From Hyphomonas sp. (GTDB taxonomy: Bacteria; Pseudomonadota; Alphaproteobacteria; Caulobacterales; Hyphomonadaceae): a stretch of DNA of 64,000 nucleotides. The translations under genes were made by a program, and so were the position numbers. The stretch is taken from the NCBI GenBank assembly GCA_020638455.1, contig JACKIK010000002.1, positions 620,001-684,000 of the forward strand, in the 5' to 3' direction. Positions 40,508 to 49,203 of this stretch are shown piece after piece. The notes beneath the pieces are model-generated. The model did no database searches. It was not told the origin of the DNA and saw nothing but the letters and a program-made list of their open reading frames with translations. How positions within the stretch are numbered: position 1 is the first letter of the stretch; every line of letters starts with the position of its first letter.

Positions 40508-40868
40508 CGGTCTACTCATCCGTTCTGGCGATCACGGCCGGTCATGCCCTCTGGCACCGTAATGATCTGTGTCTGAAGGGGCGGCTTATGTCATAGGCAA
40601 ACCGCCCTGTCCACGCGGGTTCTGCGGGTTTCGCAGCGCCTTACAAAACCGCAATTTGCAGGGCCCTTCCGGAGCCGTCCGCAGGGTGGGTTGAGCGCAG
40701 CGATACCCACCGCCGCTCAGAGCCTGTTTCATCGCAGATGGCAGCGGGAAATCTCGAAAAGACACATCCGATCTCACGGCGACTGGCTCTCGCTTGCGCC
40801 TCGAGCATTCGATTGCTGAAATCGATCCACTGGATCGATTTCTGGCGCAGAGCGCCACCGCAATCGAA
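40508..40868. other. Intergenic region between tig and tRNA-Leu: repeat-rich, no gene seen
   Basis: These 361 bp hold no convincing protein gene. They contain a REP-like palindrome (40685-40711), an AG-rich stretch at 40740-40800 with no recognised function, and a compact multi-palindrome element (40806-40870) adjoining the tRNA end. The tig promoter is presumably near 40520-40580. Confidence 0.6.
40685..40711. repeat. REP-like palindrome (GGTGGGT ... ACCCACC)
   Basis: Arms GGTGGGT (40685-40691) and ACCCACC (40705-40711) flank an inner TGAGCGCAGCGAT. This type of extragenic palindrome, with GGTGGGTT and AGCGCAGCG, is common and dispersed in many bacterial genomes, where it is usually treated as a REP-type repeat. 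Only one copy is in this window. Confidence 0.6.
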
Positions 40869-40870
40869 TG
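40806..40870. repeat. Nested palindromic element (three-way junction) at the tRNA-Leu 3' end
   Basis: An outer 11-bp inverted repeat (CATTCGATTGC 40806-40816; GCAATCGAATG 40860-40870) encloses two perfect hairpins. One has 11-bp arms at 40818-40828 and 40832-40842 with loop ACT. The other pairs TGGCGC (40843-40848) with GCGCCA (40852-40857) with loop AGA. Almost every base is in a stem. The right arm overlaps the last two bases of the tRNA CCA. It may be a tRNA terminator or processing structure, or a mobile palindromic element. Confidence 0.7.
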
Positions 40871-40953
40871 GTGCGGATGAGAGGACTCGAACCTCCACGC
40901 CTTGCGGCGCTGGAACCTAAATCCAGTGCGTCTACCAGTTCCGCCACATCCGC
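40869..40953 (-). tRNA. tRNA-Leu (anticodon UAG), CCA encoded
   Basis: The acceptor arms GCGGATG and CATCCGC pair, with discriminator A and genome-encoded CCA (40869-40871). The anticodon stem CTGGA/TCCAG encloses the loop TTTAGGT, giving anticodon TAG. A long variable arm and the TTCGAGTCC T-loop are typical of class II tRNA-Leu. Total length is 85 nt including CCA. Confidence 0.95.
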
Positions 40954-41020
40954 GTTCCGGAGGCACACTTAGGCGAGGCCGCGCCGCCGCACAACGGGGC
41001 AAGTCAGGCCACGCGTCAGC

Positions 41021-41125
41021 TCCGGACTTTCCGGCCAGCGATCCGGTCCATTTCGCGCAATTTCCGGACCGATTCCGGACCGTTTCCGGTCTACGTCCGG
41101 ACCTTTTTCCGGACCGGCTTCCGGA
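41021..41125. repeat. Array of TCCGG motifs, inner part with about 11-bp period
   Basis: TCCGG occurs at 41021, 41030, 41042, 41063, 41074, 41085, 41096, 41108 and 41120; six of the nine are full TCCGGA palindromes. The six from 41063 on are spaced 11, 11, 11, 12 and 12 bases, matching a degenerate unit near TTTCCGGACCG. It fills most of the gap between the nnr stop and tRNA-Leu. Function is unknown. Confidence 0.75.
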
Positions 41126-41167
41126 CCCGTTTGCGTACTGGCGAACCCGGCCCTGTCCCACACCCGG

Positions 41168-42610
41168 TCAGGATATTTCCCCGTGCAGCGCACTGAGGAT
41201 ATCCGGGATCTGCTGCTCCAGGTCCTCGGAAATCAGGCCCGCGCCGACGCGCCGTCCCGCCTCGCCGTGCAGCCAGGCCGCCATGCTCGCCGCCGGCAGC
41301 GTATCGACGCCCTGCGCCATCAGCCCGCCGGCAAATCCTGCAAGCACGTCTCCAGATCCCGCTGTCGCCAGCCAACGCGTCGCATGCGTGTTGACCACTG
41401 CCCCGCCCCCCGGCTCGGCGATCACCGTGTCCGGCCCCTTGAGCAACACACAGCAGCCTGCTTTTGCCGCCGCCTCGCGCACGGCTTCCACCTTGTTCAC
41501 GGCGTCGTCCTGCAGGTTTCCGAACAGGCGGCGGAATTCCCCCGGATGCGGCGTGATCAGGTCGCGTGGCCTCAGCCGTCCGAACAGATCCTCCGGCTTG
41601 TCGCCGAATGCCGTCAGCGCATCGGCATCCAGAACAACCCGCGCCTCAGACGCCAGCATCGTCTCGACATAGCTGATTGTCTGTGGCGTCACGCCCGCCG
41701 CAGGGCCCGCCACCAGCACGCTGGCTGTCTCGGCCGCCTCCGCCACATCTTCAGCATTCGCAATTGATTGCAGCATGATCGCCGTCAGATGGCCGGCATT
41801 CACCATCAGCGCATCCGGCGGCGACAGCAGCGTCGCCAGCCCGGCGCCGATCCTGAGACCCGCGCGCGCTGCAAGGCGCGCCGCGCCCGTCGAAGAGATG
41901 CCGCCACTCAGCACTTTCAGGTGGCCCCGCGAATGCTTGTGATCGCCCATGCCCGGCTGCGGCAGCAGGCGCAGCCACAGCGCCGGGCTGTTCTCCATCA
42001 GCCGCGTTTGTACGGGGACGCCGATGTCCGCAACAAACACCCCGCCGCAAAACGCCGCCCCCGGTTGCAGCACGTGCGCCGGGCGCAACGCCGCGAAGGT
42101 CACTGTCCCCTCGGCGGCAAAGCAGGGCCCGAGCGGCCGCGCTCTCAGCCCGCAAATGCCGGAAGGCACATCCACGGAGATCACCCGCCCGCCCCTCTGC
42201 GCCAGCGCCGCTGCGGTGCCTTCCAGCGGCCGTGACAGGCCACCGCCATACAACGCGTCGAGCACGAGATCGTGGTCAGCTATCAGCGCCTCTTCGAGCG
42301 TGCCGACAGGACCATCCCACAGCTTCGCGGCCTTCGCGACGTCCCCCTTCAGCTCTGCCACCGGCACTGCAGAAAACACCTGCACGTCACGCCAGAGCTT
42401 TGCGAGTTTTGCCGCCGCAACGAAGCCATCGCCGCCATTGCCGCCGGGCCCGCAGAGCACCTGTATCCGGCCGTCCGGCCAGTTCGCATGCAGGAATTCG
42501 GCAACGGCATCGCCGGCCCGCTGCATCACCTCGAAACTGTCTACCCCGGTTGCGAACACTGCCTGTTCGGCGGCGCGCATTTCATCTGGTGTAAGGATTG
42601 GCCTGCCCAT
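41168..42610 (-). CDS. nnr: Bifunctional NAD(P)H-hydrate repair enzyme (epimerase + dehydratase)
   Basis: This is a protein of about 480 residues starting MGRPILTPDEMRAAEQ at ATG 42610. Residues of about 1-210 are the YjeF_N epimerase (VLCGPGGNGGDGFVAAAKL; LDALYGGGLSRPL), which interconverts R- and S-NAD(P)HX. Residues of about 225-480 are the ADP/ATP-dependent dehydratase (YjeF_C/ribokinase-like), with GDHKHSRGHLKVLSGG, ITPHPGEFRRLF, VLLKGPDTVI and the catalytic TAGSGDVLAGFAGGL. It repairs hydrated NAD(P)H. It lies 7 bp after the histidine phosphatase gene. Confidence 0.94.
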   Translation of the reverse strand: MGRPILTPDEMRAAEQAVFATGVDSFEVMQRAGDAVAEFLHANWPDGRIQVLCGPGGNGGDGFVAAAKLAKLWRDVQVFSAVPVAELKGDVAKAAKLWDGPVGTLEEALIADHDLVLDALYGGGLSRPLEGTAAALAQRGGRVISVDVPSGICGLRARPLGPCFAAEGTVTFAALRPAHVLQPGAAFCGGVFVADIGVPVQTRLMENSPALWLRLLPQPGMGDHKHSRGHLKVLSGGISSTGAARLAARAGLRIGAGLATLLSPPDALMVNAGHLTAIMLQSIANAEDVAEAAETASVLVAGPAAGVTPQTISYVETMLASEARVVLDADALTAFGDKPEDLFGRLRPRDLITPHPGEFRRLFGNLQDDAVNKVEAVREAAAKAGCCVLLKGPDTVIAEPGGGAVVNTHATRWLATAGSGDVLAGFAGGLMAQGVDTLPAASMAAWLHGEAGRRVGAGLISEDLEQQIPDILSALHGEIS

Positions 42611-42617
42611 GCGGGGC

Positions 42618-43157
42618 TCATAGCACGCGAGTCGCCGCTTGGCTCCCGTATTCCACGACGCGCGGAACCGCGCCGCTGAAATCGACCCTGGTGATCGAAC
42701 AATGCCCCGGCCGGAACACCGTCGTGCGCTCGTCCTGGTCAATCAGGCTGACAATGGCGTTGATGGCCACGAAGTGGGAAAACACCGCCGTGTTCTCAGG
42801 AAGCAGCAACAGCGCCTCGACCATCTGTCTGCGCCAGGTATCGTGCGCGGTGCCTTCCTGGCTCCACGTCCCTTCCATGTAGCCGCGCAGCCAGCTCACT
42901 CGGTCCGCGATACCTTGTGGCGTCACAATCTCCGAAACCAGCGGCTCCACTGTCGCCGTGATGCCCATGGCCTGTTCGAACGCCTGCGCGGTTTCGCGGC
43001 ACCTGCGCATGGGGCTGCAGATCGCGCTTCGCGCGCCCAGCGCTTTCAGCGCGGCGGCCGCCACCGCGGCCTGTTTGTGGCCAAGATCGCTCAATCCCGG
43101 ATCAGGGTGGTCGCCCCAACTTGCCGCCGCCTCGCCATGCCTGATGAGGAAAATCAC
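42618..43157 (-). CDS. Histidine phosphatase superfamily protein (SixA/phosphoglycerate-mutase-like)
   Basis: This is a protein of 179 residues with GTG start 43157 overlapping the coq4 TGA (GTGA). The N-terminal IFLIRHGEAAASW carries the phosphoacceptor His of the RHG motif. CSPMRRCRETAQ supplies the second Arg, and AVFSHFVAINAI contains the later catalytic His. The family includes phosphatases of sugars, nucleotides and phospho-His proteins, and the substrate here is unknown. It is coupled to coq4 upstream and close to nnr downstream. Confidence 0.85.
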   Translation of the reverse strand: MIFLIRHGEAAASWGDHPDPGLSDLGHKQAAVAAAALKALGARSAICSPMRRCRETAQAFEQAMGITATVEPLVSEIVTPQGIADRVSWLRGYMEGTWSQEGTAHDTWRRQMVEALLLLPENTAVFSHFVAINAIVSLIDQDERTTVFRPGHCSITRVDFSGAVPRVVEYGSQAATRVL

Positions 43158-43954
43158 GCTGCAGCCTGCGCAGGATTGGCCGGCTCGGCGCCCGGCCGGA
43201 TATCTTCAGACGCGATGCCTGCCTCCCGGCAGATCTTCAGGGCGTTGAGATAGGCCTCCGGCCTCTGGATACTGAGCCTTTTCCGCGCGTCTTCGAGCGG
43301 TTCCCGCAACAGGGACAGGATGTCCTCGCGGATAATGGGCAACGCCATCCGGCCATTCCGCTTTCCTTCCCAGAGGCAGTCCATCACATGAGCCGACCTG
43401 GGCAACGCCTTCGCCATCCGGCGCGCTGCCATGAAGGCAATGAAAATCACGCCCCGCCCCCGGTTCTGGCTGTACGAGAAGCCAAGGAGGCAGGCTTCGC
43501 CGAGCGCGTCGCGGCCATAACCCGTGAGGACATGGAACAGGTCATGCGTGTCGCGCAGGCGGTTGCCATACCATTGCAGGTCATCGTCATAGTCGCGAAT
43601 CTGGCTGCGGAACTTGTCGCTCTCATCCACAAGTCCCTGAGCCGTCAGCCCTTCCCGTTCCATGAAGTCCACATAGGCGCGACCGACAGTGCCTTCCGGC
43701 AGCTCCCTGATCCAGGAATGGTCATCCAGCAGCGGCGGAAGGTATTCCTTCCGCTCCAGCAGCACCTGCCCCCGAGCCGATTCCGCAAATGCCTCGAAAT
43801 TCGAGACGAGCGCCCGTCCGTTGAGGGCCTCGATGATATGGAACACCTGCTCGGTGTCTTCCTTGTCCCGCAGCAGCTTCTGCATATGGGACCACGCTTT
43901 CAGCGGCCGGAAGCGGGGCGGCACACGATCGGGATGGACGAAAATATCGGTCAT
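43154..43954 (-). CDS. coq4: Ubiquinone biosynthesis protein Coq4 family
   Basis: This is a protein of about 266 residues; ATG 43954 (MTDIFVHPDRVPP) is preferred, with ATG 43996 as an alternative. The Coq4 metal motif H-D-x-x-H-x11-E is exact in HDLFHVLTGYGRDALGE near residue 140, preceded by WYGNRLRDT. N-terminal PLKAWSHMQKLLRDKEDTEQVFHIIEAL also fits. Coq4 acts in ubiquinone ring modification (C1 decarboxylation/hydroxylation) and organises the Coq complex in eukaryotes; bacterial members are known in alphaproteobacteria. A palindrome matching that before the P450 gene lies 70-85 bp upstream. Confidence 0.85.
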   Translation of the reverse strand: MTDIFVHPDRVPPRFRPLKAWSHMQKLLRDKEDTEQVFHIIEALNGRALVSNFEAFAESARGQVLLERKEYLPPLLDDHSWIRELPEGTVGRAYVDFMEREGLTAQGLVDESDKFRSQIRDYDDDLQWYGNRLRDTHDLFHVLTGYGRDALGEACLLGFSYSQNRGRGVIFIAFMAARRMAKALPRSAHVMDCLWEGKRNGRMALPIIREDILSLLREPLEDARKRLSIQRPEAYLNALKICREAGIASEDIRPGAEPANPAQAAA

Positions 43955-44023
43955 GAGCGCTGTGTCGGAATCCGTCTGATCTGGAATGAAAATCATTATA
44001 GCACGGAGTGCCCGGAATAAAAG

Positions 44024-44039
44024 ATGACGCACCCGTCAT
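44024..44039. promoter_or_regulatory. Palindrome ATGACGCACCCGTCAT between coq4 and glnB
   Basis: Arms ATGACG and CGTCAT around CACC, with a further G...C pair outside (44023/44040). It matches the palindrome at 4005 in 14 of 16 positions. It is 70 bp upstream of coq4 and 173 bp upstream of glnB, so coq4 is the likelier target. Confidence 0.45.
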
Positions 44040-44212
44040 CATTCTGTTAACAAGCGTGAACAAGTGCCGACCAATTTCGCGGCAACACTGGCCAAAATTC
44101 GACCACGCTTCATTATGAGGGGGGCTGGCCCACACGAATATCTCGCATAGGGCCGGGAAGCCGCCTACCGGAATAGGCGAACAGACACTCAGCGGCTGGG
44201 AGACTACGGGCC

Positions 44213-44551
44213 ATGAAAAAAATCGAGGCAATCATCAAGCCATTCAAACTCGACGACGTGAAAGAAGCACTGCAGGAGATCGGCCTCCAGGGCATGACCG
44301 TCATCGAGGCAAAAGGGTTCGGCCGCCAGCGGGGGCATACCGAACTCTACCGCGGCGCCGAATACGTGGTCGACTTCCTGCCGAAGCTGAAAATCGAAAT
44401 CGTCCTCGCCGACAGCGCGGTGGACGGCGCTGTGGAAGCAATCAAGAAGGCGGCCCACACCGACAAGATCGGCGACGGCAAGATCTTTGTCTCCGACGTT
44501 ATTGACGCCGTGCGGATTCGTACGGGAGAAACCGGCGACGCAGCACTCTGA
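44213..44551 (+). CDS. glnB: Nitrogen regulatory protein P-II
   Basis: This is a protein of 112 residues. It is a trimeric signal protein that binds 2-oxoglutarate and ATP/ADP and controls glutamine synthetase adenylylation and NtrB. It begins MKKIEAIIKPFKLDDVKEAL; the T-loop is GRQRGHTELYRGAEYVVDFLPK with the uridylylated Tyr51, and the B-loop is TDKIGDGKIFV. It is followed by glnA after 57 bp, the usual glnB-glnA operon. No clear sigma-54 or NtrC site was seen in the 258-bp upstream region. Confidence 0.96.
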   Translation: MKKIEAIIKPFKLDDVKEALQEIGLQGMTVIEAKGFGRQRGHTELYRGAEYVVDFLPKLKIEIVLADSAVDGAVEAIKKAAHTDKIGDGKIFVSDVIDAVRIRTGETGDAAL

Positions 44552-44608
44552 TGCGGCGCCCATCACAACAACACCAATCGGCACACGAACGCATGGAGGG
44601 CAATTCCA

Positions 44609-46012
<1,404 letters not shown>

Positions 46013-46046
46013 TCCGATCTCCGGATTAAGCTACTCCACCTTCCTG

Positions 46047-46079
46047 TGGCCGGCATCGCCTGATGCCGGCCATTTCTTT
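46047..46079 (+). terminator. Rho-independent terminator after glnA
   Basis: A perfect 11-bp stem pairs TGGCCGGCATC (46047-46057) with GATGCCGGCCA (46062-46072) around GCCT, followed by TTTCTTT. It ends 28 bp before the next start. Confidence 0.85.
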
Positions 46080-46106
46080 GCCCGATTGGCGCTCTAGCGA
46101 CAGCCA

Positions 46107-47024
46107 ATGCTTGAGTTTCTGATCCTCCATGGCGCGTGGACCTGTTTCCCTTTCGGGGTATTTCTGGCGTGGGCCGTGATTAGGCGGAGAGGCATTACCA
46201 GATGGAGCGCAGCCGCCCTTCTTGGCGGCGTCTGTGTGTTTGCCTGGGCACGCTTCGTCGAGCCGCACATGCTGCAGGTACACAGGGAAACCATCATCCT
46301 CGCCGGTGCGGATGATACCAGCCCGACAATTCGGATCGCCCTGTTCAGCGATACCCATCTCGGCCTGTTCCCGAATGCCGTTCCGATGCGCCGGATCGTT
46401 GACCGGATCAATGCCGAGAAGATCGATGCGGCATTCGTGGCCGGCGATCTCATTCTCCATCCCAAGCCTGACCAGGTCGGCCTCCTCCTCGCCCCGCTTG
46501 CCGACCTGAACGCGCCGCTCTACGCCGTGCTCGGCAATCACGATGTGGGCTTTCCCGGGTGGGACCTGACCAATCCGCTCCTTGCGGCGCTGGAGGCAGA
46601 CCACGCCACCATCGTGCAGAACCGTGCCGTCGACACGCAGCTCTCTGGCCAACGCATTATCATTGCGGGCGCTTCAGACCTCTGGCAGCGCAGACAGGAT
46701 TTTGGCTTCTCCGCCAACCTGCCGGAAGGCGTGCCCGTACTCCTGCTGACGCACAATCCGGACACCGCGTTCGCCGTGCCGCGCGATTTCGACTACGCGC
46801 TCATGCTTGCGGGGCACACGCATGGCGGGCAGGTTCGCATCCCCTTCCTATACAAACGGTTCATTCCGACGCGCTGGGCGTTCGACAAAGGGCTGCACGT
46901 CTTCCCGTCCCCTGCCGGAAACCGCCTGGTTTACGTCACCAGCGGCACAGGCATGAGCGGCCTGCCTCTCCGGCTGTTCATGCCGCCCCGTATCGACGTG
47001 CTTACGATCCACGTCCCCGAATGA
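46107..47024 (+). CDS. Metallophosphoesterase, YkuE-like membrane-anchored
   Basis: This is a protein of 305 residues. Hydrophobic segments near residues 5-25 and 35-52 anchor it in the inner membrane. The calcineurin-like core follows: IALFSDTHLGLFP, VAGDLILHPK, VLGNHDVGFPG, LLTHNPDTAF and LAGHTHGGQVRIP contain all dinuclear metal ligands. Members near YkuE/YaeI hydrolyse UDP-diacylglucosamine-type pyrophosphates or other phosphodiesters; the substrate is not known. Its stop codon adjoins the clpX terminator. Confidence 0.83.
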   Translation: MLEFLILHGAWTCFPFGVFLAWAVIRRRGITRWSAAALLGGVCVFAWARFVEPHMLQVHRETIILAGADDTSPTIRIALFSDTHLGLFPNAVPMRRIVDRINAEKIDAAFVAGDLILHPKPDQVGLLLAPLADLNAPLYAVLGNHDVGFPGWDLTNPLLAALEADHATIVQNRAVDTQLSGQRIIIAGASDLWQRRQDFGFSANLPEGVPVLLLTHNPDTAFAVPRDFDYALMLAGHTHGGQVRIPFLYKRFIPTRWAFDKGLHVFPSPAGNRLVYVTSGTGMSGLPLRLFMPPRIDVLTIHVPE

Positions 47025-47027
47025 AAA

Positions 47028-47052
47028 CGCCCCGGCCTTGCTGGCCGGGGCG
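47028..47052 (-). terminator. Terminator after clpX
   Basis: A perfect 10-bp stem pairs CGCCCCGGCC (47028-47037) with GGCCGGGGCG (47043-47052) around TTGCT. On the minus strand it is followed by TTTTCATTC. It begins four bases after the metallophosphoesterase stop and may serve both strands. Confidence 0.8.
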
Positions 47053-47078
47053 CTGAATTCAGATTCGAGCGGTTCGGA

Positions 47079-48341
47079 TCAGCCGGCTTCCGGCTGGCTC
47101 TTCTTCGCGTGGACGTAGAGCGGCTCGGCATTGCCGTCGACCACTTCGGCGTTGATGACGACTTCTTCCACGCCGCGCAGGTTCGGCAGCTCGAACATGG
47201 TGTCGAGCAGGATGCCTTCCATGATCGAGCGAAGCCCGCGGGCGCCGGTCTTGCGGACGATGGCCCGGCGGGCAACCGCCGTCAGCGCTTCCGGCGTGAA
47301 GGTCAGCTGGACATTCTCCATGTCGAACAGTCGCTGGTACTGCTTGAGCAGGGCGTTTTTCGGCTGCGTCAGGATCTGGATCAGCGCCGGCTCATCAAGG
47401 TCCTCGAGCGTCGCGATGACCGGCAGACGACCGATGAATTCCGGGATCAGTCCGAAGCGTTGCAGGTCCTCCGGCTCGACGTCGCGGAGAACTTCACCGA
47501 CGCCGCGCGCTTCAGGGTCCTTCACCGGCGCACCGAAGCCGATCGAGGCCGCTTCACCGCGGGCAGAAATGATCTTTTCAAGGCCGGCAAATGCGCCGCC
47601 GCAGATGAACAGGATGTTCGTCGTGTCCACCTGCAGGAATTCCTGCTGCGGATGCTTGCGCCCGCCCTGCGGCGGCACAGCGGCGACGGTGCCTTCCATG
47701 ATCTTCAGCAGGGCCTGCTGGACCCCCTCGCCCGACACGTCGCGCGTGATGGACGGATTGTCCGACTTGCGGGAAATCTTGTCGATCTCGTCGATATAGA
47801 CGATGCCGCGCTGGGCCCGCTCGACATTGTAGTCAGCGGCCTGCAGCAGCTTCAGGACGATGTTTTCGACATCCTCGCCGACATAGCCGGCTTCAGTGAG
47901 CGTCGTGGCGTCGGCCATGGTGAACGGCACATCCAGGATCCGCGCCAGCGTCTGCGCCAGCAGCGTCTTGCCGCAGCCCGTCGGACCGACCAGCAGGATG
48001 TTGGATTTGGACAGCTCCACCCCATCCGTCTTTCCGGCATGGGACAGGCGCTTGTAGTGGTTGTGCACGGCCACCGACAGGATGCGCTTCGCATGGGTCT
48101 GTCCGATCACATAGTCGTCCAGCACGTCGCAGATTTCCTGCGGGGTCGGAACGCCTTCACGGGAACGCACCAGCGAGGTCTTGTTCTCCTCGCGGATAAT
48201 ATCCATGCAGAGTTCGACGCATTCGTCGCAGATGAACACTGTGGGGCCGGCAATGAGCTTTTTAACCTCATGCTGGCTCTTGCCGCAGAAAGAGCAATAA
48301 AGCGTGTTCTTCGAGTCGCCTGAGCCGTTTTGTTTGGTCAT
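47079..48341 (-). CDS. clpX: ATP-dependent Clp protease ATP-binding subunit ClpX
   Basis: This is a protein of 420 residues preceded by GAGGACGGC. The N-terminal zinc-binding domain (LYCSFCGKSQHEVKKL...FICDECVELC) recognises substrates and adaptors. The AAA+ core has Walker A GPTGCGKTLLA, the GYVGEDVEN pore loop, Walker B VYIDEIDKIS, and the IGF loop IGFGAPVKD that docks on ClpP. ClpXP degrades SsrA-tagged and cell-cycle proteins in alphaproteobacteria. It is separated from clpP by 125 bp, so it may have its own promoter. Confidence 0.97.
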   Translation of the reverse strand: MTKQNGSGDSKNTLYCSFCGKSQHEVKKLIAGPTVFICDECVELCMDIIREENKTSLVRSREGVPTPQEICDVLDDYVIGQTHAKRILSVAVHNHYKRLSHAGKTDGVELSKSNILLVGPTGCGKTLLAQTLARILDVPFTMADATTLTEAGYVGEDVENIVLKLLQAADYNVERAQRGIVYIDEIDKISRKSDNPSITRDVSGEGVQQALLKIMEGTVAAVPPQGGRKHPQQEFLQVDTTNILFICGGAFAGLEKIISARGEAASIGFGAPVKDPEARGVGEVLRDVEPEDLQRFGLIPEFIGRLPVIATLEDLDEPALIQILTQPKNALLKQYQRLFDMENVQLTFTPEALTAVARRAIVRKTGARGLRSIMEGILLDTMFELPNLRGVEEVVINAEVVDGNAEPLYVHAKKSQPEAG

Positions 48342-48466
48342 GCCGTCCTCAATGCCTGTGAAGGCTTAACGTGTTTTTAAACGCCCATGCCCAGTTCGTT
48401 AACAAGACAATAGGGATTATCGCCCGCCCTGCAAAGGGCAGGCCGCACAACGCGGATGCGCCCTGC

Positions 48467-49090
48467 CTATTTGTCATCCTCGACGGCCCGGCGCTCGAAT
48501 ACCTTGTCGACAATGCCGAAATCGCGGGCCTCCTCAGCGGTCAGGAATGTGTCCCGATCAAGCTTCTTCTCAATTACATCATATTCCTGGCCGGTGTGTT
48601 TGACATAAATCTTGTTGAGCCGGCGCTTCAGATCAATGATTTCCTCGGCGTGGCGCTCAATATCCGTCGCAACGCCCTGATAGCCGCCTGACGGCTGGTG
48701 CAGCATGACTCGGGCGTTCGGCAGCGCGTAACGTACGCCCGGCTCGCCGGCCGCCAGCAGCAGCGAGCCCATCGAGGCGGCCTGCCCGATGCACACCGTC
48801 GATACGGGGCAGCGGATGAACTGCATGGTGTCGTAAATTGCCAGCCCGGACGACACATAGCCGCCGGGACTGTTGATATACATGGCGATTTCCTTTTTCG
48901 GGTTTTCCGATTCAAGGAACAGCAGCTGCGAGGTCACCAGCGCCGCGAGACCGTCATCGATCCCGCCGGTGACGAAGATGATCCGCTCCTTCAGGAGGCG
49001 CGAGAAGATGTCGAACGCGCGCTCGCCACGGCTCGTCTGTTCGACAACCATGGGAACAAGGTTGAGGGCGGTTGGTATGCTGTTCGACAT
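48467..49090 (-). CDS. clpP: ATP-dependent Clp protease proteolytic subunit ClpP
   Basis: This is a protein of 207 residues. It is a serine peptidase forming a double heptamer. The catalytic Ser lies in CIGQAASMGSLLLAAG, the His in ARVMLHQPSGGYQG, and the Asp in LDRDTFLTAEEARDFGIVD. The N-terminal LVPMVVEQTSRGERAFDIFSRLLKERI is the axial-loop region. It lies upstream of clpX as in most proteobacteria. Confidence 0.97.
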   Translation of the reverse strand: MSNSIPTALNLVPMVVEQTSRGERAFDIFSRLLKERIIFVTGGIDDGLAALVTSQLLFLESENPKKEIAMYINSPGGYVSSGLAIYDTMQFIRCPVSTVCIGQAASMGSLLLAAGEPGVRYALPNARVMLHQPSGGYQGVATDIERHAEEIIDLKRRLNKIYVKHTGQEYDVIEKKLDRDTFLTAEEARDFGIVDKVFERRAVEDDK

Positions 49091-49203
49091 GAATCGTTAC
49101 CCGGGGCGTGTCTAAAAGGAATCTCTAAAGGCCAGAACTGGCAGAATGCCTGATATTTGTCCACGTACGCATGCCTGCAAGAGGCGAAGGGCTGTGGAAA
49201 GCG

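Noticed and set aside
40738..40920. A 60-codon frame starting between tig and tRNA-Leu
   Set aside because: It runs through the palindromic element into the tRNA gene; it is not a plausible protein.
41021..41125. The TCCGGA array as a CRISPR or as the nnr terminator
   Set aside because: The unit is 11 bp with no spacers, and no hairpin followed by a T-tract is formed.
43154..43954. Phenylalanine hydroxylase considered for this gene because of its position and HD..H residues
   Set aside because: The exact H-D-x-x-H-x11-E motif and N-terminal pattern identify the Coq4 family instead.
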